Shown here: piece by piece, positions 35,160-44,689 of the stretch | Position numbering within the stretch: the first letter of the stretch is position 1 | Layout: every line of letters begins with the position of its first letter | Source of the DNA: Variovorax sp. CF313 | GTDB taxonomy: Bacteria > Pseudomonadota > Gammaproteobacteria > Burkholderiales > Burkholderiaceae_C | Reading direction: 5' to 3' | Length of the DNA stretch: 64,000 nucleotides | NCBI RefSeq assembly: GCF_000282635.1 | Contig: NZ_AKIW01000033.1 | Location: 62,001-126,000, forward strand | Notes under the pieces: model-generated | The model's input: only the letters and a program-made list of their open reading frames with translations | What the model was told of the DNA's origin: nothing | Databases searched by the model: none | Program-made: the position numbers and the translations under genes

Positions 35160-37859
35160 ATGGACAAGCACTTTCTGAACCCGCTTTTCGCGCCCGCCTC
35201 CATCGTGGCCTTCGTCGGCCACGCCGACGATCCGGGCGGCCAGACTCCGGCGGGCCACACGCTGCGCGAGGCCTTTCGCACCGACCGCTTCGACGGCACA
35301 TTGCGCTTTCTGGACGTGCGCACCAAGGGCACGCTCGAAGAGTTGGCCCAGACCCACGCCGACCTCGCATTGATCGCGCTGGCGCCGCGCGACGTGGCGG
35401 CCGCGCTTGAAATCGCAGGGCGCATCGGCTGCACGGCGGCAGCGGTTCTTTCGAGCGGCATCGGCGCGGACCAGGCGGCTCAGTGGCGCAAGATCGCGCA
35501 GCGCGAAGGGGTGCATCTGCTGGGGCCGAACTCGCTCGGTTTCCAGCGGCCGCTACTGCATCTGAATGCGAGTGCAGCCGGTCCGCTGGCCAGGCCGGGG
35601 CCGCTCGCGCTGGTGTCGCAATCGGGGGCGCTCACGGCCTCGATGCTCGACTGGGCGCGGCAGAACGGCGTCGGTTTTTCCAGCGTGGTGTCGCTGGGCC
35701 CGCACACCTCGGTCGACATTCCGCAGGTGCTCGACTTCCTCGCCAACGACCGGGCCACGCACAGCATCATCGTGTACCTCGAGGGCATTGCCGACGCGCG
35801 CCGCTTCATGAGCGCGCTGCGCTCGGCCTCGCATGCCAAGCCGGTGGTGGTGCTCAAGGCCGGCCGCAAGCCCGCGGGCAACGAGGCAGCGCAGACACAC
35901 AGCGCGGCCATCGTGGGCAGCGACGACGTGTTCGATTCCGCCTTGCGCCGCGCGGGCGCCGTGCGCGTGCGTTCCTTCGTCGAACTGTTCTCGGCCGCCA
36001 AGTGCCTGGCTTCGCGCTATCGCCCCGTGGGCAAGCGGCTTGCGGTGGTCACCAACGGCGGCGGCCCCGGTGTGCTGGCGGCCGACTGGATCAACGAGAT
36101 CGGGCTCGACCTGGGCAAGCTCTCCGCACCGGCGCAGAAAGTGCTGCAGCCCGCCCTGCCCCCGCTCGCCTCGCTGGCCGACCTGATCGACCTTTCTGAA
36201 GAGGCCCTGCCCGCGCACTACCGCGCCGCCATCGACGCAGCCTCGGCCGACAGCCAGGTCGACGGCGTGCTCGCCATCTTCTCGCCCAAGGCCGGCGCCG
36301 ACGCGGCCGCCACCGCGAAAGCGCTGGCGGACATTCCGCGGCCGATGAACAAGCCGCTGCTGGCCTGCTGGATGGGCGACTCTTCCGTCGGCAAGGCGCG
36401 CTCGGTGCTGGCCGAGGCAACCATCCCGAGCTTTCGCACGCCAGAGGCCGCGGTGGGCGCCTTCGGCAACATCGCGGCCTTCTACCAGAACCAGCAGTTG
36501 CTGCAGCAGACGCCGCCGCCGCTGTCGGCGCTGGCCAAGCCCGACATCGAGGGCGCGCGCCTGCTGATCGAAAGCGTGCTGGCCGAGCGGCGCCGTGTGT
36601 TGACGGAGATGGAATCGAAGTCGCTGCTGTCGTCCTTCCACATTCCGATCACGCGCACGCTGCTCGCGCGCAGCGCCAGCGAGGCGATGATGATCGCGAC
36701 GCAGCTTGGCTTTCCGGTGGCGCTGAAGATCGATTCGCCCGACATCCCGCACAAGTCGGACGTCGAGGGCGTCGCGCTCAACGTGATGAACGGCACCGGC
36801 GCGCGCGACACCTACATCGAGATGATGGAGCGCGTGGCCCGCCTCGCGCCCGAGGCGCGCATCAACGGCGTGACCGTGCAGAAGATGGTGCGGGCGCGGC
36901 GCGGCCGCGAGATCTACGTGGGCATGGTGACCGACGAACCCTTCGGCCCGGTCATCGTCTTCGGTGCGGGAGGCACCATGATCGAGCTGCTGAACGACCG
37001 CGCGATGGAGCTGCCGCCGCTCAACCAGTTTCTCGCGCACCGGCTCATCGAGCGCTCGCGCGTGGCGCAGACGCTGGGTGAATGGCGCGGCGCGAGTGCC
37101 GTGAACATGGAAGCGATCGAAGACGTGCTGCTGCGCGTGTCTGAAATGGTGTGCGAGCTGCCCGAGCTGCGCGAGATGGATATCAACCCGATCATCGTGG
37201 ACGAGTCGGGCGCGGTGTCCGTCGATGCGCGCATCGTGATCGGCAGCAGCACGCAGGCGGCGGCGGGCCACCTGGGCAACGGCTACCAGCACCTGGCGAT
37301 CATGCCGTACCCCGCGCGCTACCGGCGCGAGTGGCCCCTGCCGGGCACCGGCGGCGGCACCTACATCGTGCGGCCGGTACACCCCAACGACGCCCAGATG
37401 CTGCAGGCGCTGGTGCAGGGCCTGTCGCCCGAGAGCCGCTGGTTCCGCTTCGTCTCGCGCTTCCACGAACTGCCGCCGTCGATGCTGTCGCGCTTCACGC
37501 TGATCGACTACGACCGCGAGATGGCGCTGGTGGCGGTGATGCTGGAGCGCAGCGTGTCGCCCGAAGGCACCGTGCTCGAGAGCGAGCACATCGTGGGGGT
37601 GTCGCGCTACGTCACCAACCCCGACCAGACCAGCTGCGAGTTCTCGCTGGTGGTGGCCGACGAGTTCAGCGGCAAGGGCATCGGCTCGCGGCTGATGGAA
37701 AGCATCATCGACGTGGCGCGCGACAAGGGCCTTGCGGAAATCGACGGGCTGGTGCTGGCCAACAACCCCGACATGCTGAAGCTGGTGCGGCGGCTGGGCT
37801 TCACGGTGAAGCCCTTCCCCGAGGACCCGGACTTCAAGCTCGTGACTTACATGCTGTAG
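35160..37859 (+). CDS. PatZ/Pka-like acyl-CoA synthetase-GNAT acetyltransferase fusion
   Basis: An 899-residue protein: CoA-binding domain, succinyl-CoA-synthetase-like domains (SQSGALTASML; His247 in AQTHSAAIVGSD, equivalent to the phospho-His of NDP-forming synthetases), ATP-grasp (FPVALKIDSPDIPHKSDVEG) and a C-terminal GNAT domain from about 735 (GKGIGSRLMESIID). The order matches enterobacterial PatZ, which acetylates and inactivates acetyl-CoA synthetase. Retention of the His could allow residual synthetase activity, which I cannot judge from sequence. Confidence 0.88.
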   Translation: MDKHFLNPLFAPASIVAFVGHADDPGGQTPAGHTLREAFRTDRFDGTLRFLDVRTKGTLEELAQTHADLALIALAPRDVAAALEIAGRIGCTAAAVLSSGIGADQAAQWRKIAQREGVHLLGPNSLGFQRPLLHLNASAAGPLARPGPLALVSQSGALTASMLDWARQNGVGFSSVVSLGPHTSVDIPQVLDFLANDRATHSIIVYLEGIADARRFMSALRSASHAKPVVVLKAGRKPAGNEAAQTHSAAIVGSDDVFDSALRRAGAVRVRSFVELFSAAKCLASRYRPVGKRLAVVTNGGGPGVLAADWINEIGLDLGKLSAPAQKVLQPALPPLASLADLIDLSEEALPAHYRAAIDAASADSQVDGVLAIFSPKAGADAAATAKALADIPRPMNKPLLACWMGDSSVGKARSVLAEATIPSFRTPEAAVGAFGNIAAFYQNQQLLQQTPPPLSALAKPDIEGARLLIESVLAERRRVLTEMESKSLLSSFHIPITRTLLARSASEAMMIATQLGFPVALKIDSPDIPHKSDVEGVALNVMNGTGARDTYIEMMERVARLAPEARINGVTVQKMVRARRGREIYVGMVTDEPFGPVIVFGAGGTMIELLNDRAMELPPLNQFLAHRLIERSRVAQTLGEWRGASAVNMEAIEDVLLRVSEMVCELPELREMDINPIIVDESGAVSVDARIVIGSSTQAAAGHLGNGYQHLAIMPYPARYRREWPLPGTGGGTYIVRPVHPNDAQMLQALVQGLSPESRWFRFVSRFHELPPSMLSRFTLIDYDREMALVAVMLERSVSPEGTVLESEHIVGVSRYVTNPDQTSCEFSLVVADEFSGKGIGSRLMESIIDVARDKGLAEIDGLVLANNPDMLKLVRRLGFTVKPFPEDPDFKLVTYML

Positions 37860-37874
37860 GGCTCGCCTTCTCTT

Positions 37875-37900
37875 GAAAAAAAACGGGCCGAAGGCCCGTT
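37875..37900 (-). terminator. Rho-independent terminator of the monooxygenase/ABC operon
   Basis: Read on the - strand: AACGGGCC-TTC-GGCCCGTT followed by a run of T. It lies about 97 nt past the last gene of the - strand operon. The T-run is only on this strand, so termination is for the - strand. Confidence 0.85.
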
Positions 37901-37996
37901 GAAAAGTCGCCCGTCGAATTGCAGAAAGCGCAACCCGACTCCGACTCACCTCGAACTCAATGCCTCAGGGTCTCCCCTCTCTCTCCATCCTCCAGT

Positions 37997-39004
37997 TCAA
38001 AGCGCCCGCCAACCGAGTTCCGGCGCGATGCGGCCAGACAAGTCGGTCAGGATCTGTTCGTATTCCGCACCGCTGAAGTTGTAGGGCAGCTCCACACGCA
38101 ATTCGCTCACATGCGGCAGCACCGGGTCGTGCCGCAGGCGCTCCAGGATTTCGTCGGAGGTACCCACAAGGTCGCCCGCGAACAGCGTGCGCCGCTCGCC
38201 CTGCGGCGTCAGCGTGCGTTCGACGCGGCCGGCCGCAAACTCGCGGTAGCGCTTGCGCGTGGCGGCATCGGCGCTATCGAGCGGCACGATCACGCGGCCC
38301 AGCGCCACCCTGCCCCTGCGCCCATCCGCTTCGCTGGCGCGATAGCGCTCGACGAGGCCCAGCTGCGCCTGCAAAAAGTCGTCGGTGGTCTCGCCCGACA
38401 GCACATTGCCCAGCAGCAGGTTGAACGCATTGCGTCCCGCCCACTCGACCGAGCGCAACGAACCGCCGCCGTACCAGAGCCGGTCGGTCAAGCCCTGTGG
38501 GTACGGTTGAATGCGCGGCCGAACGCGACCGCCGGCCGACTCGACAAAAGTCTGCTCATCGCCAAGCAGCGTGTCCTCCAGGTTGGCCTTGAGCCGCCCG
38601 ACGCGCTTGTGCGTGAAGTCGATGGTGTTCGGCGCCGCGTCGTAGAAGCGGTTGCCCAAGAGCGCGCCATGCTGCGGCGCGCCCGCGCTCAGGCCCACCT
38701 GCAGCCGGCCGCGCGAGAGCACGTCGACCGTGGCGAGGTCTTCGGCAAGCCGGAACGGATTCTCGTAGCCCATCTGGATCACTGCCGCGCCCAGCTCGAT
38801 GCGACGCGCACGCTGCGTTGCGGCGGCCAGGAAGGTCGCGGCCGACGACACGCCGCGCTCCAGGTGCCGCTGCCGCACCCATGCACCGTTGAAGCCGAGC
38901 TTCTCGCCGAATTCGAAGAGCTTCAGCGCGGCTTCGAGTCCGGTGTGCGGATCGCCCTCGGCGTAGTTGCCGGGCGTGAGGAATGCAAGATGGCGGATGC
39001 TCAT
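37997..39004 (-). CDS. LLM-class flavin-dependent monooxygenase
   Basis: A 335-residue luciferase-like TIM-barrel enzyme (GFNGAWVRQRHLERG, IELGAAVIQMGYENPFRLAEDLA, LSRGRLQVGLSAG). Members use FMNH2 from a partner reductase to oxygenate organic substrates; none of the reductases is nearby. It is the last gene of a seven-gene - strand operon and overlaps the binding-protein gene by 4 nt. Substrate unknown; organosulfur compounds are a fair guess from the context. Confidence 0.88.
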   Translation of the reverse strand: MSIRHLAFLTPGNYAEGDPHTGLEAALKLFEFGEKLGFNGAWVRQRHLERGVSSAATFLAAATQRARRIELGAAVIQMGYENPFRLAEDLATVDVLSRGRLQVGLSAGAPQHGALLGNRFYDAAPNTIDFTHKRVGRLKANLEDTLLGDEQTFVESAGGRVRPRIQPYPQGLTDRLWYGGGSLRSVEWAGRNAFNLLLGNVLSGETTDDFLQAQLGLVERYRASEADGRRGRVALGRVIVPLDSADAATRKRYREFAAGRVERTLTPQGERRTLFAGDLVGTSDEILERLRHDPVLPHVSELRVELPYNFSGAEYEQILTDLSGRIAPELGWRAL

Positions 39005-39945
39005 GGCGCGAACTTCGGCAAACCGGGCGGGTTGGTCTCCGACTTCGGCAAGGCTTCTTCCACGAGGCTCCAGCGCGCCAGGGCCTTGGCGTAGGTGCCG
39101 TTGCGGATCAGGCCATTGGCCGCGGTGGTCAGCGCCACCGCGAGGCCGCTGCCCTTGCGCGTGGCAATGGCCACGTCCGACTTCAGCGGCCAGCCCGCGT
39201 TGACCGTTCCGACCAACCGGATCTGCCCGTTCTTCGCAGCCTCATAGGCCTGCGGCGCATTCGGATTGAAGTTGGCATCGACCCGCTTGGTGACCACCGC
39301 CAGCGTGCGCGTCACATCATCGTCGTAGTACTGGATCTCGACGGGCTTCAAACCCGCCGCAACGTTCTGCCGGTTCCACTCGAGCAGGATGCGCTCCTGG
39401 TTGGTGCCGGCGCCGGTCGTCAGCTTGAGGCCCGCCACGTCCTTCGGCTCCTTGATCGACTTGATCGCGCTGTCGGTGCGCACATAGAAGCCATGCAGGC
39501 CGAGGCGGTAGGTCGAGAAGTCGAACTTCTCCTTGCGCTGCTCTGTCACGCCCACGTTGGAGATCACCGCGTCGTACTTACCCGAGCTCAGGCCCAGCGG
39601 CCAGTCGGCCCAGGCGATGGGCTGCAGGTCGAGCTTCAGGCCCAGCGCATCGGCGATGAGCAGCGCGAAGTCGGCGTCGAAGCCGACGACCGTCCTCGCG
39701 TCGGTGGCGTAGGTCGAGATGGGTGGGGCGAACGGCGCAATGGCGACGGTCAGCACGCCTTCCTTCACGAATCTGAAGCTCGGTGGAATGGCATTGACGG
39801 CTTCCGCGTCCTTGCCGGCGCGCAGACGGCTGCGCTGTTCGGGGCTGAAGTCGAACTTGTCGGCAGCCTGCACCGCGCCGGCAACCAGCGCGAGTGCGAC
39901 GAAGCTGCGGGCGATCCAGGCGCCCGGTGCGTACTTGAAAGTCAT
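39001..39945 (-). CDS. Periplasmic substrate-binding protein (amino-acid ABC type), copy 1
   Basis: A 314-residue secreted binding protein with signal peptide (ARSFVALALVAGAVQAADK). The fold markers of polar-amino-acid binding proteins are present: FDADFALLIADALG, SGKYDAVISNVGVTEQRKEK, EPKDVAGLKL. It is a clear paralogue of the gene just upstream: both share NVAAGLKPVEIQYYDDDV and NPPGLPK near the C-terminus. Both should feed the fused permease-ATPase encoded in the same operon. Confidence 0.9.
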   Translation of the reverse strand: MTFKYAPGAWIARSFVALALVAGAVQAADKFDFSPEQRSRLRAGKDAEAVNAIPPSFRFVKEGVLTVAIAPFAPPISTYATDARTVVGFDADFALLIADALGLKLDLQPIAWADWPLGLSSGKYDAVISNVGVTEQRKEKFDFSTYRLGLHGFYVRTDSAIKSIKEPKDVAGLKLTTGAGTNQERILLEWNRQNVAAGLKPVEIQYYDDDVTRTLAVVTKRVDANFNPNAPQAYEAAKNGQIRLVGTVNAGWPLKSDVAIATRKGSGLAVALTTAANGLIRNGTYAKALARWSLVEEALPKSETNPPGLPKFAP

Positions 39946-39954
39946 GCCCGTCGC

Positions 39955-40872
39955 TCAGTTCTTCGGCAGGCCTGGCGGATTGGTGCGCGAGGCCTCGATG
40001 GCTTCGGAATTCAGATTCCAGCGCGAAAGCGCCTTGGCGTAGTTGCCGTTCCTGATCTGCGCGTTCAGTGCGAGCGTGATGGCGTCCGCAATGCCCGAGC
40101 CCTTGCGTGAAGTGACTGCAATCTCGGCGTTCTGCGGCCAGCCGCCGGAGAACACACCCGCGAGCTTCGTCTTGCCGTCGCGCGCCTCATAGGCCGCGAT
40201 GGCGTTCGGGCCCACGTACGCATCGGCGCGGCCCGACTGGATCGCCAGCCGCTGCACCACATCGTCGTCGTAGTACTGGATCTCGACCGGCTTCAGCCCG
40301 GCCGCCACGTTCTGCTTGTTCCAGCGCAGCAGGATCTGCTCCTGGTTGGTGCTGGCCGACACGATCACCTTCAGACCCGCGATGTCCTTCGGCTCCTTGA
40401 TGGCGCCAAGCTTGCTGTCGGACTTCACGTAGATGCCGATCTGGTCGTTGCGGTAAGTGGAGAAGTCGAACTTCTCCTTGCGCTCCTCGGTCACTGTCAC
40501 GTTGGACACCACCACGTCGAACTTGCCCGACTGCAGGCCCAGCGGCCAATCGGCCCAGGCGGTGGACACCAGCTCCAGCTTGCGGCCGAGGCTGTCGGCC
40601 ACCAGCTGGGCGATGTCGGGGGCGTTGCCCACGGGCGTCTTCGTGTCGGTCGCATAGGCCGCGAACGGCAGGCGGCCGGTGGTCGTGCCGACGACGAACA
40701 CGCCCTCCTTCTGGAACTTGAAGTCCTTCGCGAGCTTGACGGCCTCGTCGAGCTTCTGCGCGCGCGGCCGGCCGGCCTGCTCGGGGCTCAGGTCGGCGGC
40801 GGGTTGCGCCAGGGCAGCCAGGGGCAGCAACGTCGCCAGAAGAGCGGACAGGATGTTTCGTCGATGGGTCAT
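39955..40872 (-). CDS. Periplasmic substrate-binding protein (amino-acid ABC type), copy 2
   Basis: A 305-residue paralogue of the downstream binding protein, with signal peptide ILSALLATLLPLAALAQ. Shared signatures include GKFDVVVSNVTVTEERKEK and NVAAGLKPVEIQYYDDDV. The ligand-contact regions differ (for example ASTNQEQ versus AGTNQER), so the two may widen the substrate range. It is 9 nt from its paralogue and 37 nt after the transporter gene. Confidence 0.9.
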   Translation of the reverse strand: MTHRRNILSALLATLLPLAALAQPAADLSPEQAGRPRAQKLDEAVKLAKDFKFQKEGVFVVGTTTGRLPFAAYATDTKTPVGNAPDIAQLVADSLGRKLELVSTAWADWPLGLQSGKFDVVVSNVTVTEERKEKFDFSTYRNDQIGIYVKSDSKLGAIKEPKDIAGLKVIVSASTNQEQILLRWNKQNVAAGLKPVEIQYYDDDVVQRLAIQSGRADAYVGPNAIAAYEARDGKTKLAGVFSGGWPQNAEIAVTSRKGSGIADAITLALNAQIRNGNYAKALSRWNLNSEAIEASRTNPPGLPKN

Positions 40873-40909
40873 GAAGAGCGATGCAGTAGAGAAAGAAAAG
40901 GATGAGGAA

Positions 40910-42745
40910 TCAAAGAACCTTGGCCAGGAACTCGGCCGTGCGCGGATGCTCCGGCGCGTTGAACACCTTGTCGGGCGTGCCGGTTTCGAGAATGCGGCCG
41001 CGCTCCATGAAGACGATGGTGTCGGCCACCTCGCGCGCAAAACCGATCTCGTGCGTCACGATGACCAGCGTGGTGCCCGAGCACGCCAGCTCCTTGATGA
41101 CGGCCAGCACCTCGCCCACAAGCTCGGGGTCGAGCGCCGAGGTGGGCTCGTCGAACAGCAGCACCTTGGGCTTGAGCGCGAGCGCGCGCGCGATGGCCAC
41201 GCGCTGCTGCTGGCCGCCGGAAAGCTGGCGCGGATAGGCATGCGTCTTGTCGCCCAGGCCCACGCGCCCCAGCAGCTCGGAGGCCAGTGCCTCGGCTTCG
41301 GCGCGCGGCAGGCCGCGCACCGACACCGGCGCCTCGACGATGTTCTCCAGCACCGTGAGGTGCGGGAACAGGTTGAAGTTCTGGAACACCATGCCCACAT
41401 CAACGCGGCGCTTGAGGATTTCCTTCTCGTGCAGCTCGTAGAGCGTGTCCGCGTCGCGGCGGTAGCCGATGAGTTCGCCGTCGATGGCAATGAAGCCGTC
41501 GTCCACGCGCTCCAGGTGATTGATGACCCGCAGCAGCGTCGACTTGCCCGAGCCCGACTGGCCGAGGATGACCGTCACGCTGCCCTGACCCACGGTGAGC
41601 GTCACGTCGTCGAGTACCTTGAGCGTGCCGAAGCTCTTCGAAACGCCGTGGATCGTGACCTCGCCGCCCCGCGTGAGCGGATCGGTCCAGCGCGGCACCT
41701 GCGCGGGGGCGTCGGCGGCGACCGGCGCTCCGGTCACGGGTGCCACGGTCGGCGCCTTCGATCGCCACAGGCCGCGCACCACGCCACCGAGCCACGAACG
41801 CGGCGGATGGCGCAGCGCGCCGCGCGAAAAATACCGCTCGATGTAGTGCTGCGCCACCGACAGCACCGTGAGGATGATGAGGTACCACACCGTCGCCACC
41901 ATCAACAGCGGAATCACTTCGAGGTTGCGCCGGTAGATGATCTGGATCGTGTAGAACAGCTCGGGCAGCGCCAGGATGTAGAGGTTCGACGTGCCCTTGG
42001 CCAGCCCGATGATGTCGTTGAAGGCCGTCGGCAAGATCGTGCGCATCGCCTGCGGCAGCACGATACGCAGCGACTGCCTTCCGCGCGACAGCCCCAGTGC
42101 AGCCGCCGCTTCGAGCTGCCCCTGCTCCACCGAAAGGATGCCGCCGCGCACGATCTCCGAGGCAAAGGCCGCCTGGTTCAGCGTGAGGCCCAGCAGTGCC
42201 GCCACGAACGGGCTGATCAGCTGCGTGGTCGGGTACGAGAAGAAGGTGACGTCGGTGCCCGGAATGCCCAGCGCTACGGTCTCGTAGAGGTAGCCGAGGT
42301 TGTTGATGATCAGCAGCAGCACGATCACCGGAATCGACCGGAAGATCCACGTGAACACCCATGACAGCCGCGCCAGCAGCGGCGAGCGGGAGACGCGTGC
42401 CAGCGCCAGCCCGGTGCCGAAAAAGAAGCCGAGCAACGCGCCCAGCGCCGTCAGCAGCAGCGTGCGGCCCAGCCCTTCGAGCACCGGCTGCGCAAAGAAC
42501 CATTCGGCGAACACGCCCCAGCCCCAGCGCGGGTTGGTGAGCGTCGAATGCAGCACGATGCCGATGACCGCCACGGCAAAGATGGTGCCGGCCGTGCGGG
42601 CCGGGTACTTCGCCGGCACGACGCGGAAGTGCGAGTAGTCGCCCTTGGCGGGTGCTGGCGCTGCTGCCGCGCGCTGCGGTTGAGGCACGCGAACGGGCGC
42701 GGGGCTGCGCGGCTCGCTGCCGGCGTCGAGAACGGTCGTGTTCAT
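40910..42745 (-). CDS. Fused amino-acid-type ABC permease-ATPase
   Basis: A 611-residue single chain with both inner-membrane parts. Residues about 40-310 form a HisM/GltJ-type permease with about five membrane segments and the EAAALG coupling loop ([19 protein letters not shown]). After a Pro/Ala-rich linker, about 365-611 are the ATPase: GQSGSGKST (Lys401), [33 protein letters not shown]. Permease and ATPase are usually separate in this family. The chain probably works as a homodimer. The start overlaps the GNAT stop by ATGA. Confidence 0.92.
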   Translation of the reverse strand: MNTTVLDAGSEPRSPAPVRVPQPQRAAAAPAPAKGDYSHFRVVPAKYPARTAGTIFAVAVIGIVLHSTLTNPRWGWGVFAEWFFAQPVLEGLGRTLLLTALGALLGFFFGTGLALARVSRSPLLARLSWVFTWIFRSIPVIVLLLIINNLGYLYETVALGIPGTDVTFFSYPTTQLISPFVAALLGLTLNQAAFASEIVRGGILSVEQGQLEAAAALGLSRGRQSLRIVLPQAMRTILPTAFNDIIGLAKGTSNLYILALPELFYTIQIIYRRNLEVIPLLMVATVWYLIILTVLSVAQHYIERYFSRGALRHPPRSWLGGVVRGLWRSKAPTVAPVTGAPVAADAPAQVPRWTDPLTRGGEVTIHGVSKSFGTLKVLDDVTLTVGQGSVTVILGQSGSGKSTLLRVINHLERVDDGFIAIDGELIGYRRDADTLYELHEKEILKRRVDVGMVFQNFNLFPHLTVLENIVEAPVSVRGLPRAEAEALASELLGRVGLGDKTHAYPRQLSGGQQQRVAIARALALKPKVLLFDEPTSALDPELVGEVLAVIKELACSGTTLVIVTHEIGFAREVADTIVFMERGRILETGTPDKVFNAPEHPRTAEFLAKVL

Positions 42746-43281
42746 CGCTGTACCGCCTCGGCTCGTTGCGCGGCCGGACGGCCGTGATGGCGCCCCGTGT
42801 CCAGGTGCTTCTCGAAAGGCAGCTTGCGCGGCGTTTCGGGGTCGATGGGCGGATCGAACAGCGCCGTGTAGCCATGGCCGAGGTACAGGCCCACGGCCTC
42901 GGGCTGGCGAAAGCCCGTCGTCAGGTAGATGCGCTCGTAGCCCTGCCGCAGCACCTGCGCCTCCAGCTCGGCAAGCACCTTGCCGGCCAGACCCTGCCGC
43001 CGCAGTGGGCCGTGCGTCCACACGCGCTTGAGTTCCGCCGTGCGCTCGTCATGGCGCATGAAGGCGCCACCGCCGATGGCGATGCCGTCCCGCAGCAGCA
43101 GCACGAAGTTGCCGCCGTGCGACGGCGCAAACACCTCGGCCGGATAGCGGTCTATCTCGCGCGGCGCGCCGGGCTCGCGCAGCACGTCGCCATAGCGGCT
43201 GTCGTACTCGAACGAAAGGCCTTCGAGCAACGGCTTCGCGCGCGGGTCGAGCGGCGTGGTGTAGAGGAAGTGTTCGTTCAT
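42742..43281 (-). CDS. GNAT family N-acetyltransferase
   Basis: A 179-residue GNAT with the acetyl-CoA motif LRRQGLAGKVLAELEAQ and the later YLTTGFRQPEAVGLYLGHGY. An ATG at 43317 that overlaps the upstream stop would add 12 hydrophilic residues. The C-terminus is extended by about 20 residues past the fold. In an operon with monooxygenases and an amino-acid-type transporter it may acetylate an imported amine. The substrate is not deducible. Confidence 0.85.
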   Translation of the reverse strand: MNEHFLYTTPLDPRAKPLLEGLSFEYDSRYGDVLREPGAPREIDRYPAEVFAPSHGGNFVLLLRDGIAIGGGAFMRHDERTAELKRVWTHGPLRRQGLAGKVLAELEAQVLRQGYERIYLTTGFRQPEAVGLYLGHGYTALFDPPIDPETPRKLPFEKHLDTGRHHGRPAAQRAEAVQR

Positions 43282-43316
43282 GCGGTTCGTCTCCGTCTCC
43301 TTGTGGTTCTTTCCCA

Positions 43317-44657
43317 TCAGGCGACCTTCTTTTTCGCGGCGGGCGCGTCGTCTTGCGCGGCGTAGCGGCTCGCCTTGCGTGGCAGTCCCAGGTGGTCGCG
43401 CAGGGTGACGCCAGGCAGTTCTCGCTGGTAGCGCCCGCGCGCCTCCAGCACCGGAATCACGAACTCGATGAAGTCGTCCAGGCCCTGCCCCAGCACCGGG
43501 AAACCGAGGATGAAGCCATCGGCCGCGCCCTCGTCCACCCAGCGGATGATCTCGTCGGCGATGCGCTCGCCGGTGCCTACAAACTGCGTGCGCGGCGTGG
43601 CCACTTCGAGCGCCACTTCGCGCAAGGTCTGGCCCTTGGCCTTCGCGTTGGCCTTGATGCGGTCGGTGGTCGAGCGAAAACTGTTGCGGCCGATTTCGCC
43701 CAGCTCGGGGAACGGCGCGTCCAGCGGGTACTGGCCGAAGTCGTGATGATCGAAGAAGCGACCCAGGTAGGCCAGCGCCTCCTCCACCGTCAGCAGCTCG
43801 CGGATGGCGCGGTACTTGGCCTCGGCTTCTTCCTCGGTGGCCGCGACCACGGGACCGATGCCGGGGAATATCTTCACGTCGTCGGCCTGACGGCCCTGCG
43901 CGACCGCACTGGCCTTCACCTGCCGCAGGAAGCTGCGCGTGTCTTCCAGCGAAGGTGAATGCGTGAACACCGCGTCCGCATACTTGCCCGCGAGACCGAC
44001 ACCCGCGTCCGACGATCCGGCCTGGAAAATCACCGGCTGGCCCTGCGGCGAGCGCTGGATGTTCAGCGGGCCCGATACCTGGAAGAAGCGCCCCTTGTGG
44101 TCCAGCGTGTGGAGCTTCTCGCGCTCGAAGAACTGGCCGGTCTCGCGGTTGCGCGCGAAGGCATCGTCGTCCCAGCTGTCCCACAGGCCCTGCGTGACGG
44201 CAAGGTACTCGTCGGCGATCTCGTAGCGCAGCGCGTGCTCGGGGTGGCTGCGGCTGTAGTTCTTCGCGCTGCCTTCGAGCGGGGTGGTCACCACGTTCCA
44301 GCCCGCGCGGCCGCCGCTGATCAGGTCGAGCGAGGCGAACTGGCGCGCCACCGTGAACGGGTCGCTGTACGAACTGGAAACGGTACCCGCGAGGCCGATC
44401 TTCGAGGTCACGGTGGCGAGAGCCGAAAGAATCGAGATCGGCTCGAAGCGGTTGAGGAAATGCGGGATCGACTTCTCGTTGATGTAGAGCCCGTCCGCCA
44501 CGAATGCGAAGGCGATGCCGGCCGCTTCGGCCCTCTGCGCGGTGCGCACGAAAAAGTCGAGGTTGACGCTGGCGTCGGCCGGCCCGCCCGGATGCTTCCA
44601 TGAATTCATGTGGCTGCCGGCACCCTGCAGCATGACGCCGAACTTGATGTTGCTCAT
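43317..44657 (-). CDS. NtaA/SnaA/DszA-type flavin monooxygenase
   Basis: A 446-residue luciferase-like enzyme of the NtaA/SnaA/DszA class: GLYINEKSIPHFLNRFEPI, SSSYSDPFTVARQFASLD, SGGRAGWNVVTT, PVIFQAGSSDAG. This class oxygenates nitrilotriacetate, dibenzothiophene sulfone and similar substrates with FMNH2. It is the second gene of the operon, followed by the GNAT gene with a start codon touching its stop. The actual substrate is unknown. Confidence 0.9.
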   Translation of the reverse strand: MSNIKFGVMLQGAGSHMNSWKHPGGPADASVNLDFFVRTAQRAEAAGIAFAFVADGLYINEKSIPHFLNRFEPISILSALATVTSKIGLAGTVSSSYSDPFTVARQFASLDLISGGRAGWNVVTTPLEGSAKNYSRSHPEHALRYEIADEYLAVTQGLWDSWDDDAFARNRETGQFFEREKLHTLDHKGRFFQVSGPLNIQRSPQGQPVIFQAGSSDAGVGLAGKYADAVFTHSPSLEDTRSFLRQVKASAVAQGRQADDVKIFPGIGPVVAATEEEAEAKYRAIRELLTVEEALAYLGRFFDHHDFGQYPLDAPFPELGEIGRNSFRSTTDRIKANAKAKGQTLREVALEVATPRTQFVGTGERIADEIIRWVDEGAADGFILGFPVLGQGLDDFIEFVIPVLEARGRYQRELPGVTLRDHLGLPRKASRYAAQDDAPAAKKKVA

Positions 44658-44689
44658 GACGATCGTTCTTGTGAGGTTGAAGGAAAGGC

